From Ichthyophis bannanicus (lineage: Eukaryota; Chordata; Amphibia; Gymnophiona; Ichthyophiidae), in assembly GCA_033557465.1 (NCBI GenBank), contig JAWIIG010000038.1, forward strand, positions 310,001 through 374,000: DNA of 64,000 nt, given 5' to 3'. A program made the translations under genes and the position numbers. Of the stretch, positions 1 to 8,946 are shown in pieces. The notes under the pieces are model-generated. The model saw nothing but the letters and a program-made list of their open reading frames with translations, searched no databases and was not told the DNA's origin. The first letter of the stretch is position 1; each line of letters starts with the position of its first letter.

Positions 1-2
1 TT

Positions 3-728
3 AACATGGCAGCCGGGGCCCCTACCGAGGACGAAGTGCTGTAGGACCCGCTGATTCAGGTGGTTAGGAAGACCCAGAGAGTCTTTCCAGTGCACCGGGT
101 AGTGAAGAGGATGATTCAAGAAGAATGGGAACAGCCAGATTCGGGGCTTAGGGGGGGGTGCGCTCTATGGCCCGGCTGTACCCGTTGCCAGAGGGGGAAA
201 AGGAGTTACTCCGTTCCCCCAAGGTAGATGCGCCAGTGGCTGCGGTCACGAAAAAGACCACTACTCCAGTTGAGGGCAGCACGGCACTCAAGGATACTCA
301 GGATAGGAAGGTGGACGCTCTGCTCAAGCAGGCATTTGACATTAGTGCCCTGACTCTCCAGGCGTCCGTGCTTGCGTTGGTCACAGCAGTTTCAGCTGAC
401 TGATGTTCCTCAGGCGGAGTCGGCCGGTGAGGCAGCAAAGATTGAGTCTGAGGCTGCCTTCTTGGCAGATAGCCAGTATGATCTGGTCAGGAGCCTGGCA
501 AAGAACATGGCATTGGTGGTGGCAGCCCGCCGCTCTCTTTGGCTGCGCAATTGGTCTGCCGACGGTTCCTCCAAAGCCTGGCTCAGTAGGCTCCCCTTTA
601 AGGGGAAGCTTCTCTTTGGCGAGGACCTGGACAAGTTGGTCAAACATTTGGGGGAGTCTAAGGGAGGTAGGCTTCCAAAGGATAAGCCTAAGCAGATCCG
701 TCTTCCCGCTCCATCACGACCTCAACCT
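3..728 (+). pseudogene. DIRS A1 gag remnant
   Basis: Broken gag-like frame, recognised by homology to the better preserved gag of A3 (46318-47736) and A2 (7784-8880). The shared blocks are an acidic EDE..L.DPL segment near the start, RMIQEEWE, TKKTTTPVEGSTALKD, and LPFKGKLLFGEDLDKLVKHL near the end. There is a stop at about 43, a frame change near 150-170 and another near 390. The zinc-binding N-terminus would lie before the window. The protein should bind nucleic acid and form particles; that role is inferred from the family, not shown here. Confidence 0.7.
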
Positions 729-941
729 TGAGAGTCGTGTAGGTTTCGGGGTTTCCGGTCTGTCCCCTTTCAGAGGGGTCGCTTTCCCTCGAGGGGGCAG
801 GGCTTTCAGGGATTCCGGGGAGCTGGGAAGGGGTTTGGAACATGTTCTTCAGGCTCAGGTCCCAGGAAACTGCAATGAAACAATGGGGGCCTAGCAGAGG
901 GTTCTGCCGGTTGGGGGACGTCTACGGCAGTTCTTCCCAGC

Positions 942-1805
942 TTGGGCCCGGGTCACGTCAGGCCAATGGGTCTTGGAAGTTGTTCGGGAGGGCTACGCTC
1001 TCGGGTTCGCAAGGCACGTCCCTCTTTGCTTTGTTTGCTCCCTGTGCAAGTCTCTGGCCAAGCGGACAGCCGTACGAGAGACGCTGGCATGCCTGTGGCA
1101 ATTAGGAGCAGTAGTGCCGGTGCCCTTAGACCAACAAGGTTGCAGTCGATACTCGATCTACTTTGTGGTGCCCAAAAAGGAGGGGACCTTTCGGCCTATC
1201 CTAGATTTAAAGGGCGTCAATCGTTGCCTCAGTGTACCGCACTTCCGAATGGAGACGCTGAAGTCTGTCGTGGTGGTGGTGCGACAGGGAGAATTTCTGA
1301 CTTCTCTAGGTCTTACAGAGGCATATTTGTATATTCTGGTATGCCAGGCACATCAACAGTTTCTGCGGTCCCGGATGGTCACTTCCAGTTTCAAGCGTTG
1401 CCGTTTGGCCTCGCAACAGTTCCGCGCACCTTCACCAAGGAGATGGTGGTAGTGGCGGCGGCTCTGCGCAAGGAGGGGATGCTAGTCCATCCCTACCTCG
1501 CTGACTGGTTGATTCGATCGAAGTCTGTAGAAGAGAATTGGTCGGCGATGCCCCGACTGCTTACCTTCCTAAGAGGTTTGGGTCGGGTGATCAATTTGGA
1601 GAAGAGCATGTTGCGGCCTTCACAGGAACTCGACTATCTGGGAGCGACGTTCAATATGGCAGCAGGTGCCATTTCCTTACCGGACCGAAGGGTGGAAGAT
1701 ATGAGGCGTTTTCTTTTTCAGTTCCTGGCCATGAAAGCGCCCTCGGCTTGGCATTACCTTCAGGTCCTGGGGACTATGGCGGCCACTATAGAGCTGGTGC
1801 CTTGA
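942..1805 (+). pseudogene. DIRS A1 reverse transcriptase domain, active site changed
   Basis: RT blocks can be followed across two frames. GCSRYSIYFVVPKKEGTF and RPILDLKGVNRCL lie in the frame of 973-1452. The frame of 942-1805 then carries FQFQALPFGLATVPRTF, the active-site block MLVHPYLADWLIRS and the palm/thumb segment LDYLGATFNMAAGA. The usual YLDD reads YLAD, so the first catalytic aspartate is lost. A2 keeps YLDD at this place, so this is decay of the copy and not a family trait. The domain would copy element RNA into DNA. Confidence 0.8.
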
Positions 1806-2390
1806 GCCAGGGCTCACATGCGTCCTCTACAGTGGGCCCTACTCCGGTGCTGGTCTCATCAGCGTCAGTCCATGTCCGTGTCTCTTTCCTGTCCGCTCGA
1901 GACCAAGACAGCATTACAGTGGTGGCTTCACTCGGAGAACCTGAGCCGCGGTATACCGCTCGAGACTCCGTTGTGGATACAGTTGACAACGGATGCCTCT
2001 CTAGCCGGCTGGGGGGCTCATTGCGAAGGTCAGTTTGCCCAGGGCCTCTGGGAGGCTCAGGAGTCTCAGTGGTCGATCAATCGGTTGGAGTTACGGGCAG
2101 TGGCCTTAGCCTTTCGGGCGTTTCAACCGCTAGTGCTGCGGAAGGCGGTACGGGTGCTGTCTCACAACATGACGGCAGTGGCTTACATCAACCGTCGGGC
2201 GGCACAAGCAGTCCTCCCTTTTGCTCTGGGGCGAGACTCATCTGGCGGCTTTGTCTGCGCAGCACATGGCCGGAGTGGACAACGTGACGGCGGACTTTCT
2301 GAACAGAAACAAGGTAGATCACAGCGAGTGGGTTCTCTGCCAAGAGGTCTTCGAACAGATTGTGTGCCGCTGGGGGCTCCCAGTGATTGA
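1803..2390 (+). pseudogene. DIRS A1 RNase H domain
   Basis: The frame of 1818-2390 continues the RT in a new frame. It shows LTTDASLAGWGAHCEG (first Asp), then INRLELRAVALAFRAF (Glu), then VRVLSHNMTAVAYIN, where intact B1 has QTDNQVAMFYIN. The third acidic residue is therefore Asn here. The frame shifts near 2200, after which the C-terminal HMAGVDNVTADFLNRN is read in the frame of 2221-2754. RNase H would remove the RNA strand during element replication. This copy is not expected to be active. Confidence 0.75.
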
Positions 2391-2754
2391 TCTCATGGCG
2401 AGGTACGAGTCAGCCAAGGCGCCTCGATTCTTCAGCCGAAGAAAGGAGAGGATGTCAGAGGGCTTGGATGCCCTGGTGCAGAAGTGGCCGGCCGAGGGAC
2501 TTCTATACGTTTTCCCTCCATGGGCGCTCATAGGTAGGACTCTCCATCGGATAGAGGCACATGCAGGGCGGGTGATTCTTATAGCCCTGGATTGGCCTCG
2601 CCGCCCTTGGTACGCCGACCTCATGCATCTGTTGGCAGACTGGCCTTGGCGCCTGCCGGTGAGGGAGGATCTGCTGTCGCAAGGGCCTCTCCGCATGCCG
2701 CAGGTGAATTGGTTCTCGCTTACGGCCTGGCTATTGAAAGGGCGCGTCTGTTGA
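2221..2754 (+). pseudogene. DIRS A1 MT-like domain
   Basis: Open 177-codon frame following RNase H. It contains VIDLMARYESAKAPRFFSRR and the block LLYVFPPWALIGRTLHRIEA, matching DIDLFASPWNAKLPRFCSRT and FLYAFPPIPLIPKTLFKLQR in B1. DIRS elements often carry a Dam-like (N6-adenine methyltransferase-like) domain between RNase H and the recombinase. I assign the MT-like label from position and the FPP block only; enzymatic activity is not shown. The frame ends at a stop shortly before the recombinase. Confidence 0.6.
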
Positions 2755-3791
2755 AGCACGGTTACTCTAGGGCAGTAATTACTACTTGCTGAGTTCCTGT
2801 AAGAGGTCGACCTCTCTATCTTATGTGAGGATCTGGCATATCTTTGAGGGATGGTGTGCAGATCAGCAGAAGAGACCCCTGTCGGTATCTGTTCTGGAAG
2901 TTTTGGATTTCTTGCAGGCAGGTTTCGATTAGGGTTTGGCTGCCAGTTCTCTGCGTGTGCAGTTGGTGGCTATTTCATGTTATAGAGGTAAGGCTCAGGG
3001 TAGGTCCTTGGGGGAACATGCCAATGTATCTCGGTTTCTCCGGGCGGTTGGGCGGCTGCGGCCTCAGCTGCAGTCGCCGGTTCCTCCTTGGGATCTTAAC
3101 CTTGTGTTGGATGCCCTGGTTTGGGGGTCCTTTTGAGCCATTCAAGCGAGCGTCTTTGAAGGACATGACCCTTAAGACAGTCTTTTTGGTAGCCATTTGT
3201 TCGGCCAGGCATATTTCTGAGCTTCAGGCCCTGTCTTGTCGTCTGCCGTTTCTATCCTTCTTCAGGGAGAAGGTTGTTCTCCAGACGGTTCCTTCCTTCT
3301 TGCCTAAGGTGATTTCGTCCTTTCATGTGAATCAGTCGGTGTCCCTCCCTTCCTTCCCGGGGATGGATCAGGGAGAAGACGATGCTCGGTTGTGTTGGTT
3401 GGATGTCCGACGAGTCTTGCGACATTATCTCAAGCGGACGTCTCCCTTTCGCAAGTCGGAAAGGCTGTTTGTATTGTTTGCCGGTCCACGGAAAGGTGAG
3501 GCAGCGTCGAAAGCTTCCCTATCTAGAAGGATCAAGGAAGCCATTGCTTCAACCTATACTCTAAAGGGAAAGCAGGTGCTGGTGGGGCTCTGGGCTCATT
3601 CCACTCGAGTGCAGGCGGCCTCGTGGGCAGAATTTAACTTGGTTCCTCCGCTGGACATTTGTAGGGCGGCCTCTTGGGCCTCGCTCCATACCTTTGTCAA
3701 ACATTACCGGTTGGATGTTCACGCCGCGGGAGATGTGAGGTTTGGAGGTTCGGTACTTCGGTCTGGTCTCGCAGGCCCCTCCCAGGCTTGA
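2755..3791 (+). pseudogene. DIRS A1 tyrosine recombinase (N-terminus broken)
   Basis: The catalytic half is open from 2844 to the stop at 3789-3791. CSARHISELQALSC carries the box A arginine (about 3207), LWAHSTRVQAASWA carries the H-x-x-R motif, and HYRLDVHAAGD carries the tyrosine. The N-terminal SAM-like part at 2755-2990 is spread over more than one frame with stops, so no full recombinase can be made without frameshifting. The family function is integration of the circular DIRS DNA by strand exchange. All four catalytic positions remain, which is notable given the dead RT upstream. Confidence 0.8.
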
Positions 3792-3814
3792 ACTGCTCTT
3801 TTACATCCCAGAAC

Positions 3815-3895
3815 ACAGGGACTGGACTGGAGAGATGCTAAGCAAAGAGTAATTAGGTCTTTCCTGCAGGAACTCCAGTCCAGTCCCTGATCCTG
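3815..3895 (+). repeat. A1 internal complementary region
   Basis: GGACTGGACTGGAG (about 3819-3832) and CTCCAGTCCAGTCC (about 3873-3886) flank a short central stretch. They correspond to complements of the two element ends, as also seen in A2 (12365-12475) and B1 (23362-23460). In DIRS elements this region templates joining of the two ends into a circle. The centre of this copy has diverged. Confidence 0.7.
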
Positions 3896-4224
3896 CCCAA
3901 TGCCAGAGAGTTTTCTTGTTTCCTAACAGGCGTCACCGGCCCAAAGCGACAGATGGTTGAAGGGCTGTGGTGGGATTCTGGTGGCGGGGCGGCGTGGATG
4001 TGTGAGGTACCTGAGTGACGGTAGTTACAGGCTCAGGTAAGCTTCCTCTCCCGGGGGGATGGGGCGGAATGTCCTTTCTCAGGGAGGGGGGAGGAATTGA
4101 TTTTTTTCTGTCTTGTTCGTGTTCAATTTGTTGTAGTGTTTTCAGATGTTGTAGTGTTTGCATTAGTTGTCTCTCCTTTGAGTCTGCTTTGTCAATAGGA
4201 TACTGATGCTGGTAGGTGGAGCCA

Positions 4225-4385
4225 GTCCTTATATACCCTAGGGGAAGCAGAGGAAAAAAATGAGAAGATGCTCAGTCTCCCAGCTGCTGGAAGGGGGGGG
4301 GGGGGGCACAATCCAGAACACAAGGACTGGACTGGAGTTCCTTCAGGAACGCTAATTAGCAGGTAAGGCCCAATTACTCTTTTGG
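4225..4385 (+). repeat. A1 right terminal repeat
   Basis: Contains CCCAGCTGCTGGAAGG, a G run of about 14, then AGGACTGGACTGGAG and TTAGCAGGTAAGG. The reverse complement resembles the left end of A3 near 45375-45440 (CCAGCAGCT..GGAGACTG), which places A1 and A3 in one subfamily. The stretch 3905-4224 between recombinase and terminal repeat is 3' untranslated DIRS sequence with no gene that I can see. Confidence 0.65.
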
Positions 4386-4545
4386 GACTATGGAAAAACT
4401 GGAATATCTGGAAAACCAGTCCTGGAGGAACAATCTGCGGTTTCTGGGTTTTCCCTGGTCCCCTTTACTTGGTCCAGTGGAGTTGCTGAGGAAATATATG
4501 ATGGAGGTCTTGGGTCTGGCTTTGGAAAAATCTTCCTCTTATCTT

Positions 4546-4720
4546 TAATCTTTAACGTTACATTTGATATACCGCTCAGGCCGAAGCATCAGAGTGGTTT
4601 ACAATACTACATTAATGTTACAGAAAATAAGAAAAGAATGTCATTTATAAGATAGGACAGAATAAGAGATACAGTGATAGTCAAAGGAATAGAAAGAAAC
4701 AAGAGGGAAGGAGATGGCAG
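4546..4720 (-). repeat. LINE/SINE 3'-tail fragment (minus orientation)
   Basis: Contains TTTGATATACCGCTCAGG and GTGGTTTACAATACTAC, the reverse of the tail pattern GTAAACCGC...GCGGTATATAA that ends the L2 and CORE-SINE copies at 25390-25467, 48957-49030 and 53900-53990. It interrupts the L1 ORF1 fragment. Sequence from 4721 to 4868 has no feature that I recognise. Confidence 0.5.
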
Positions 4721-4868
4721 GTTACATCCACAAAATACCAGCATGTCAATTAAGCTCAAAGCTTTTTGTTGTAAGATTTTGACCATTCGCCACTGACTCG
4801 CGCCTAAGGGCCATGCCAAAGGGCCCTCTGGCGAGGCCCTCAGGTGCGGGCCCGCAAGGCGCAGGTGT

Positions 4869-5126
4869 GCCTCCGGAGCGGTGGTTTTAATGCCGATGTG
4901 AAAGGCAGATGATTGGCAGTCAGTGGAAGTGAGGAGGAGCTCCCGCCCACACCCTCCGATTGTAGCTGCTGCTGCTGCTGCTCTCCCTGTTCTTATGTGA
5001 GCCTCCAGAGTGGCTGTTTTAATGCCGTTGTAAAGGGCAGATGATTGGCAGTCAGTGGAAGTGAGGAGGAGCTCCCGCCCACACCCTCTGATCGTAGCTG
5101 CTGCTGCTGCTCTCCCCGTTCTTATA
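4869..5126. repeat. Tandem duplication of a ~130-bp unit
   Basis: Unit 1 (4869-5000) and unit 2 (5001-5126) both start GCCTCC, share GCAGATGATTGGCAGTCAGT and GTGAGGAGGAGCTCCCGCCC, and both end in a (CTG)n run followed by CTCTCC and GTTCTTAT. They differ at scattered bases and in (CTG)n length. The pair lies within the insertion that splits the L1 ORF1 fragment. Confidence 0.85.
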
Positions 5127-6008
5127 GTCAGAACATACTACCTGCCCTCCTCTAGGGGCATGCCTGGGAGTCCTGCTGTTCCACTGGGTCAACTGGACCT
5201 AACCGGCTTTTGAAAGGGAACTTAGAGATGGTGATTGCATTGTTGGTAACATTTGCTTTTGAGCAAAACAAACTTTAAACATATGCAGGAGCAGTTTTTC
5301 AGCTCTGCTGTTAGAATATTTCCTGATATTTCTAGACAAACCCAGGTCCGCCATAAGGAATTCTTGGCCTTATGGCCTAGAATCCTTGCTTTGGGTAGTA
5401 CCTGGCTTTTGAAATTTCCTTTTCTTTGTTATGCTACTTTTGAGGGCAAATCCCTTTTCTTTACAGAGCCAAAACTATTCCTTGATTTGATTTCTTCTTG
5501 GGAGGGACAGCCTGAAGGGGCCACTGGGGGAACATAGGTTGCGTTTCCTTGGATTGTGCTCTCTCCTCTGCTTTTACTTTGATGTATAGTTCTTTTTTTT
5601 TTTTTTCTTATCCTCTTGCCTCAGAAATTAGTGATCGAATGGGCAATGCTGTAACTTTTCCCTTTTTTTAATATTCCTTGGATTTGACTTGTTTTGTTTC
5701 CTAGTGTTGTCTTGAATTATTTGAAATTTGATAAATAAAAGATTAAAGAAAAAAATGAAAAGAAAGAAAGATGACAGCAGGGTGGAAAATCTACTTGTCA
5801 GGCTAAGATAATAGAATGTGTAACAGAAAAAGGAAACTTAGAAATCAAAGAGATAGAGGAAAAATGAATAAATAAAGGATAGAGAAATGAAAACTGGAAA
5901 TTTCAGGAATGAAGAACACAGGAAAGAAATTGAAAAAGGATCAAAGAAGAAAATAAGAACAAAAATAAAAAGGTTTGCAAATTTCCCCTTGCATTGTGCA
6001 AAATACAA

Positions 6009-6056
6009 AGGAGGTCTTTTACTAAAAGGTCCTATGGTGTTGCATCTAATGTGCAG
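6009..6056. mobile_element. Left piece of a small DNA transposon (MITE) split by DIRS A2
   Basis: AGGTCTTTTACTAAAAGG here is the inverted counterpart of CCCTTTAGTAAAAGAATCC at 13330-13348. The two ends face each other across the whole of DIRS A2, so A2 landed inside a short element with TTTTACTAAA terminal repeats. The family (hAT-like or other) cannot be decided from these ends. The preceding stretch 5756-6008 is A-rich intronic sequence without a gene. Confidence 0.6.
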
Positions 6057-6240
6057 TTCATTCCTGTCTCTCCAGTCCAGTCCAGTCCAGTCCAGAGAAT
6101 CGGGTTGTGTCCGCCCACCAGCAACTGGAAACTGAATTTTGAAGTGTTTGATGATGTCATCCTGTAAGAGTCCTTACACTCTCCTGACACCTCAGTATTT
6201 TCAGTCTTCAGCAGCTGGTGACCAGATTGCCAAAAATATA
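6057..6240 (+). repeat. A2 left inverted terminal repeat
   Basis: Starts near TTCATTCCTG, carries five tandem CCAGT units (6072-6096), then AGAATCGGGTTGTGTC, GATGATGTCATCCTGTAAGA and CTCCTGACACCTCAG. The reverse complement of each block is found at 12810-12930. Transcription of DIRS elements normally starts in this repeat. Confidence 0.8.
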
Positions 6241-6799
6241 AAGAAATTTAAAAAAAAATTGGTTGCTTTTAAAGAGCCCTTGCGGTGGGTATATTAGCTC
6301 TGCCAAGGCAGCATGACCCATTTGGTCAGTGTGTGCTGCATCAGTACCAGGGGGAAGAGGATAGAGGTCTCATTAACTTCTGCTTCACCTCAGTCTGACC
6401 TCCCTCTGTGAGTGTTCTTGTTCAGGGTCTTGGGTGCTATTTTGTGCAAGTCAGTTGGCGGTGGCGTGTTTCGTGTCTCTCTCTCCCACTGTGAACTCGA
6501 TTGGGGGCCGTCTTGTGCAGGTGGGGTGGGGGGGTGGGATGTATGTTGTCAAACAATTTGTGCCGCGTGTGATGCACGATGGAGCTCTTTGTCAACAGTG
6601 GGGTGCAGCAAGGGCTGCAAGGCTGAGAGCCAAGACCTTGAGCACACCAACTGGTTCAAGATAGGCTACATACCGAGGCACCTCAAGAAGCGGCGTCTTC
6701 CTCACAGCAATGGGAGTTTTCCCGCACTGCCGATGCTGCACCCATTTTAGATTCGGGCAATGCAGCTTCAGCTGGTTTAGCAGTGGTAGAATTGTTTGA

Positions 6800-7580
6800 G
6801 GTACTGGTGATGCCTGAAATAAATTGTAGAGAGTTGCTATATAAGTAATTCAATACTTGAATCCCTGACGAAGCCTGGTGGGGTGAAACAAAAGCTTTTG
6901 TAGGGTATAGACATTAGCATTTGTAAGAAGTAAGAACTTGAAGTGCTTTGCTGTGAGCTGTTTATGACTTCCACAGAGGCATTATGACTGTGTGAAACAA
7001 TTGCTGCTCATAAGTTCAGATGGGTATTTGCAGGAAAACAGAAGCAAATTGCCATGAGCAGTTCGGGACTTCTATGGAGGCTGTGTGATTGCTGTTAAAC
7101 TTTCAGATAAGTAATTGGATACTCTTTGAGTGGTGTGTGTTAACCCTTTCTGAATGTATTCTGTTTCTCTTCTTTTCAGGAAGTAAAACAGTTGTTGGAG
7201 ACTTTTGACATCAGTTTGTGAAAGTAAAGAATGAATTATTAAGTAGTATATTAATTGTTGAAGATTTTCAACTTTAGTTTGTGAATGTGAAGAATAAATT
7301 ATTGAGTACATTTTTTTTAATAAAATTGGTAGAATCCCTTAAAAGTACTTTTTTTGGATATAGATATTTATTAGGATAATTGGTTTTGTGACATTTTGAA
7401 ATTAAAAGGGTGAGACCTGTGATGTGCAGATTTATTGCTCAAACCTATGGTGATTCAGTTCGCCAGATGTAGGGGAAGAGCTTTCCTGAGGTCTTTTTAT
7501 ACCCTAATGTAATTTGAATAATTTTTGAAGTTAGGTTTGTTAATGTTTTAATATTTGTATTCATGGTGGTATAAAGGGTA
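6800..7580 (+). mobile_element. Penelope-like 3'/pseudo-LTR segment with hammerhead motif
   Basis: The segment interrupts the DIRS A2 leader. It holds a minimal hammerhead-like motif (6862-6905, listed separately) followed by AT-rich sequence with two imperfect copies of a GTTTGTGAA.GT(G)AAGAAT block near 7215 and 7272 and AATAAA signals. Penelope-like elements are known to carry minimal hammerhead ribozymes in their terminal regions; assignment here rests on that motif alone. I cannot see an RT frame in it. 6241-6799 is leader-like sequence without a recognisable gene. Confidence 0.4.
6862..6905 (+). ncRNA. Minimal hammerhead ribozyme-like motif
   Basis: CTGACGA (6865-6871), helix II GCC with GGT, then GAA (6885-6887). 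Helix III is ACAAAA (6888-6893) paired perfectly with TTTTGT (6896-6901) through a two-base loop, with A 6902 as the cleavage-site base and GGGT (6903-6906) facing ATCC (6861-6864) for helix I. The order and core match a type I hammerhead with a very short helix III, as known from Penelope-like elements. The core has C where U is usual, and helix II is weak. Confidence 0.55.
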
Positions 7581-7783
7581 ATTGTTTTGTGTGGATATTA
7601 TTAGCAGTGGTAGGCCCATCACAGGAGCTGAGCCCGGAGCAGTTTAGGTCTGAGCCAGCAGGAAGGCGATGCTGCAGAGGGGGCCTCTCTCTTTTTTTTT
7701 CACCCGAGTTCATCCTCTTTTTACATTGGGTCTATAAATTGCAGAATGACCAAGGTTTACAGCGGCTGTCCCCTCCCTGAGGT

Positions 7784-8880
7784 GTGGGAGAGTATGTTCC
7801 AAAGCGGGCTAGTCAGGAAGGGGCACAGGAAGTGCCCAAAAAGCACCAGCAGGTAGCTGAGGAGGCCGCTGAGGAATTTGAGCAACTCTCTAAAGTTTCA
7901 GGAGGATCGCTGGGGCTGCTGAAAGGTCCTTCATTTCTGGAAGAGGATCCAGTGCCAGAGTCCTGGGGGAAGCAGAATTGCCTCTAGGGGAGGACCTTTC
8001 CATTTTTAGGGTCTTCCAGAAAGAAGAGCTGCTAACCTTAATCTTGCAGTCCCTGGCAGCCCTGTACATTCCATTTAGGGAGACAGAGGAGGACACTTCC
8101 TTGGAAGATCTGCTGTTGCAGGGCATGTGTTCCCCTCGGAATTCCTTTCTGTTACACAGGGCCATCAAGCAGATCATTGAGGCTGAGTGGGAGCTACTAT
8201 AGATGAGCCTGAATGGGTGCCGGGCAATGTCTTGGCTATATCCTAGCCCTCCGGCAGAGAAAGAGTTGTTTAAGAACCCGAAGGTGGATTCTTTGTTGAC
8301 GGATGTCACTAAGAAGACCGTTATTTCAGTAAAAAGGGGTACTGCTTTGAAGGACCCAGAGGATAGACGCCTGGAGACGCTGCTCCAGAAGATCTTTGAG
8401 GTGAACGTGTTATCTCTGCAGGCCTCCCTCTGTAGAGCATATGTGGTACGGACATGTATGCACTGGTTGCAGGCTCTGCCTGACAGGGAGAGCTGTTGGA
8501 GATTCTGCCGGCTGAGCTCCCCAAATTGGAAATCGCATCAGCTTATCTGGCGGACACGTGCTGTGATTTCAGGCTTTGGCTAAAAGCATGGCCTTGGTGG
8601 TAGCAGCTTCGCAAATTGTGTGGCTCCGTAATTGGGCTGCCGATGTCTCCTCGAAGATTCGGCTGAGTAAGCTCCCTTTTAAGGGTAAGCTCCTCTTTGG
8701 GGATGCCCTTAAGGAACTGGTGAAGGAGCTGAGTGAGACAAAAGGGACTCGCCGGCTGGAGGACAAGTCCCAACAACCTGTCCGTGGAAGAGCCAGAGAA
8801 TTCCAGTCTTTCTGCAGTACTAGGTTCCTCTCATCCCAGCAAGGACGTGGCCAGTACAGGGGGTCAATTCTTTCATAGCA
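7784..8880 (+). pseudogene. DIRS A2 gag remnant
   Basis: Several open pieces: 7784-7987, 7978-8202 (LSIFRVFQKEELLTLILQSL, then EDTSLEDLLLQG), 8203-8583 (AMSWLYPSPPAEKELFKNPK, VTKKTVISVKRGTALKD) and 8576-8878 (LPFKGKLLFGDALKELVKEL). These match blocks in A1 and A3 gag. Stops at about 7985 and 8200 and a frame change near 8560 inactivate it. The region 7590-7783 resembles 5' leader or gag start but no clear start codon stands out. Confidence 0.7.
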
Positions 8881-8946
8881 GGGGTTTCAAGAGGCTTCGG
8901 TAGCTCAGCCGCTGCGTCCTCTGCTAAGAAGCTGCATTGAGGTGAG

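Larger units (their letters stand above)
1..4385 (+). mobile_element. DIRS retrotransposon, family A copy 1 (A1), broken
   Basis: Order seen: gag remnant, reverse transcriptase, RNase H, MT-like domain, tyrosine recombinase, internal complementary region, right terminal repeat. This is the DIRS layout, in which a circular DNA intermediate is integrated by a tyrosine recombinase and no target duplication is made. The left end lies before the window. The right end carries GGACTGGACTGGAG and CAGGTAAGG, as in A2 at 12910-12983. Several frame changes, a changed RT active site and a changed RNase H residue show that the copy is dead. Family A differs from family B (18124-23728) in both protein and terminal repeats. 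Confidence 0.85.
4386..5755 (+). mobile_element. L1-related element with ORF1 only (HAL1-like), split by a repeat insertion
   Basis: 4386-4545 encodes an L1 ORF1p-like stretch: EYLENQSWRNNLRFLGFP, matching the coiled-coil/RRM junction of the L1 at 63300-63350. After an insertion the ORF1 C-terminal domain resumes near 5160, and 5253-5537 encodes ARIFP-like VRIFPDISRQTQVRHKEF. Instead of ORF2, a short AT-rich 3' region follows and ends in GATAAATAAAAGATTAAAG and an A-rich tail near 5755. This looks like a non-autonomous half-L1, but a deletion of ORF2 from a full L1 cannot be excluded. The 5' part of ORF1 is missing, as expected for 5' truncation. Confidence 0.6.

Noticed and set aside
7170..7215. 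Possible host exon after TCTCTTCTTTTCAGGAAGTA
   Set aside because: It looks like a splice acceptor but the following frame stops quickly and it lies inside an insertion in DIRS A2.
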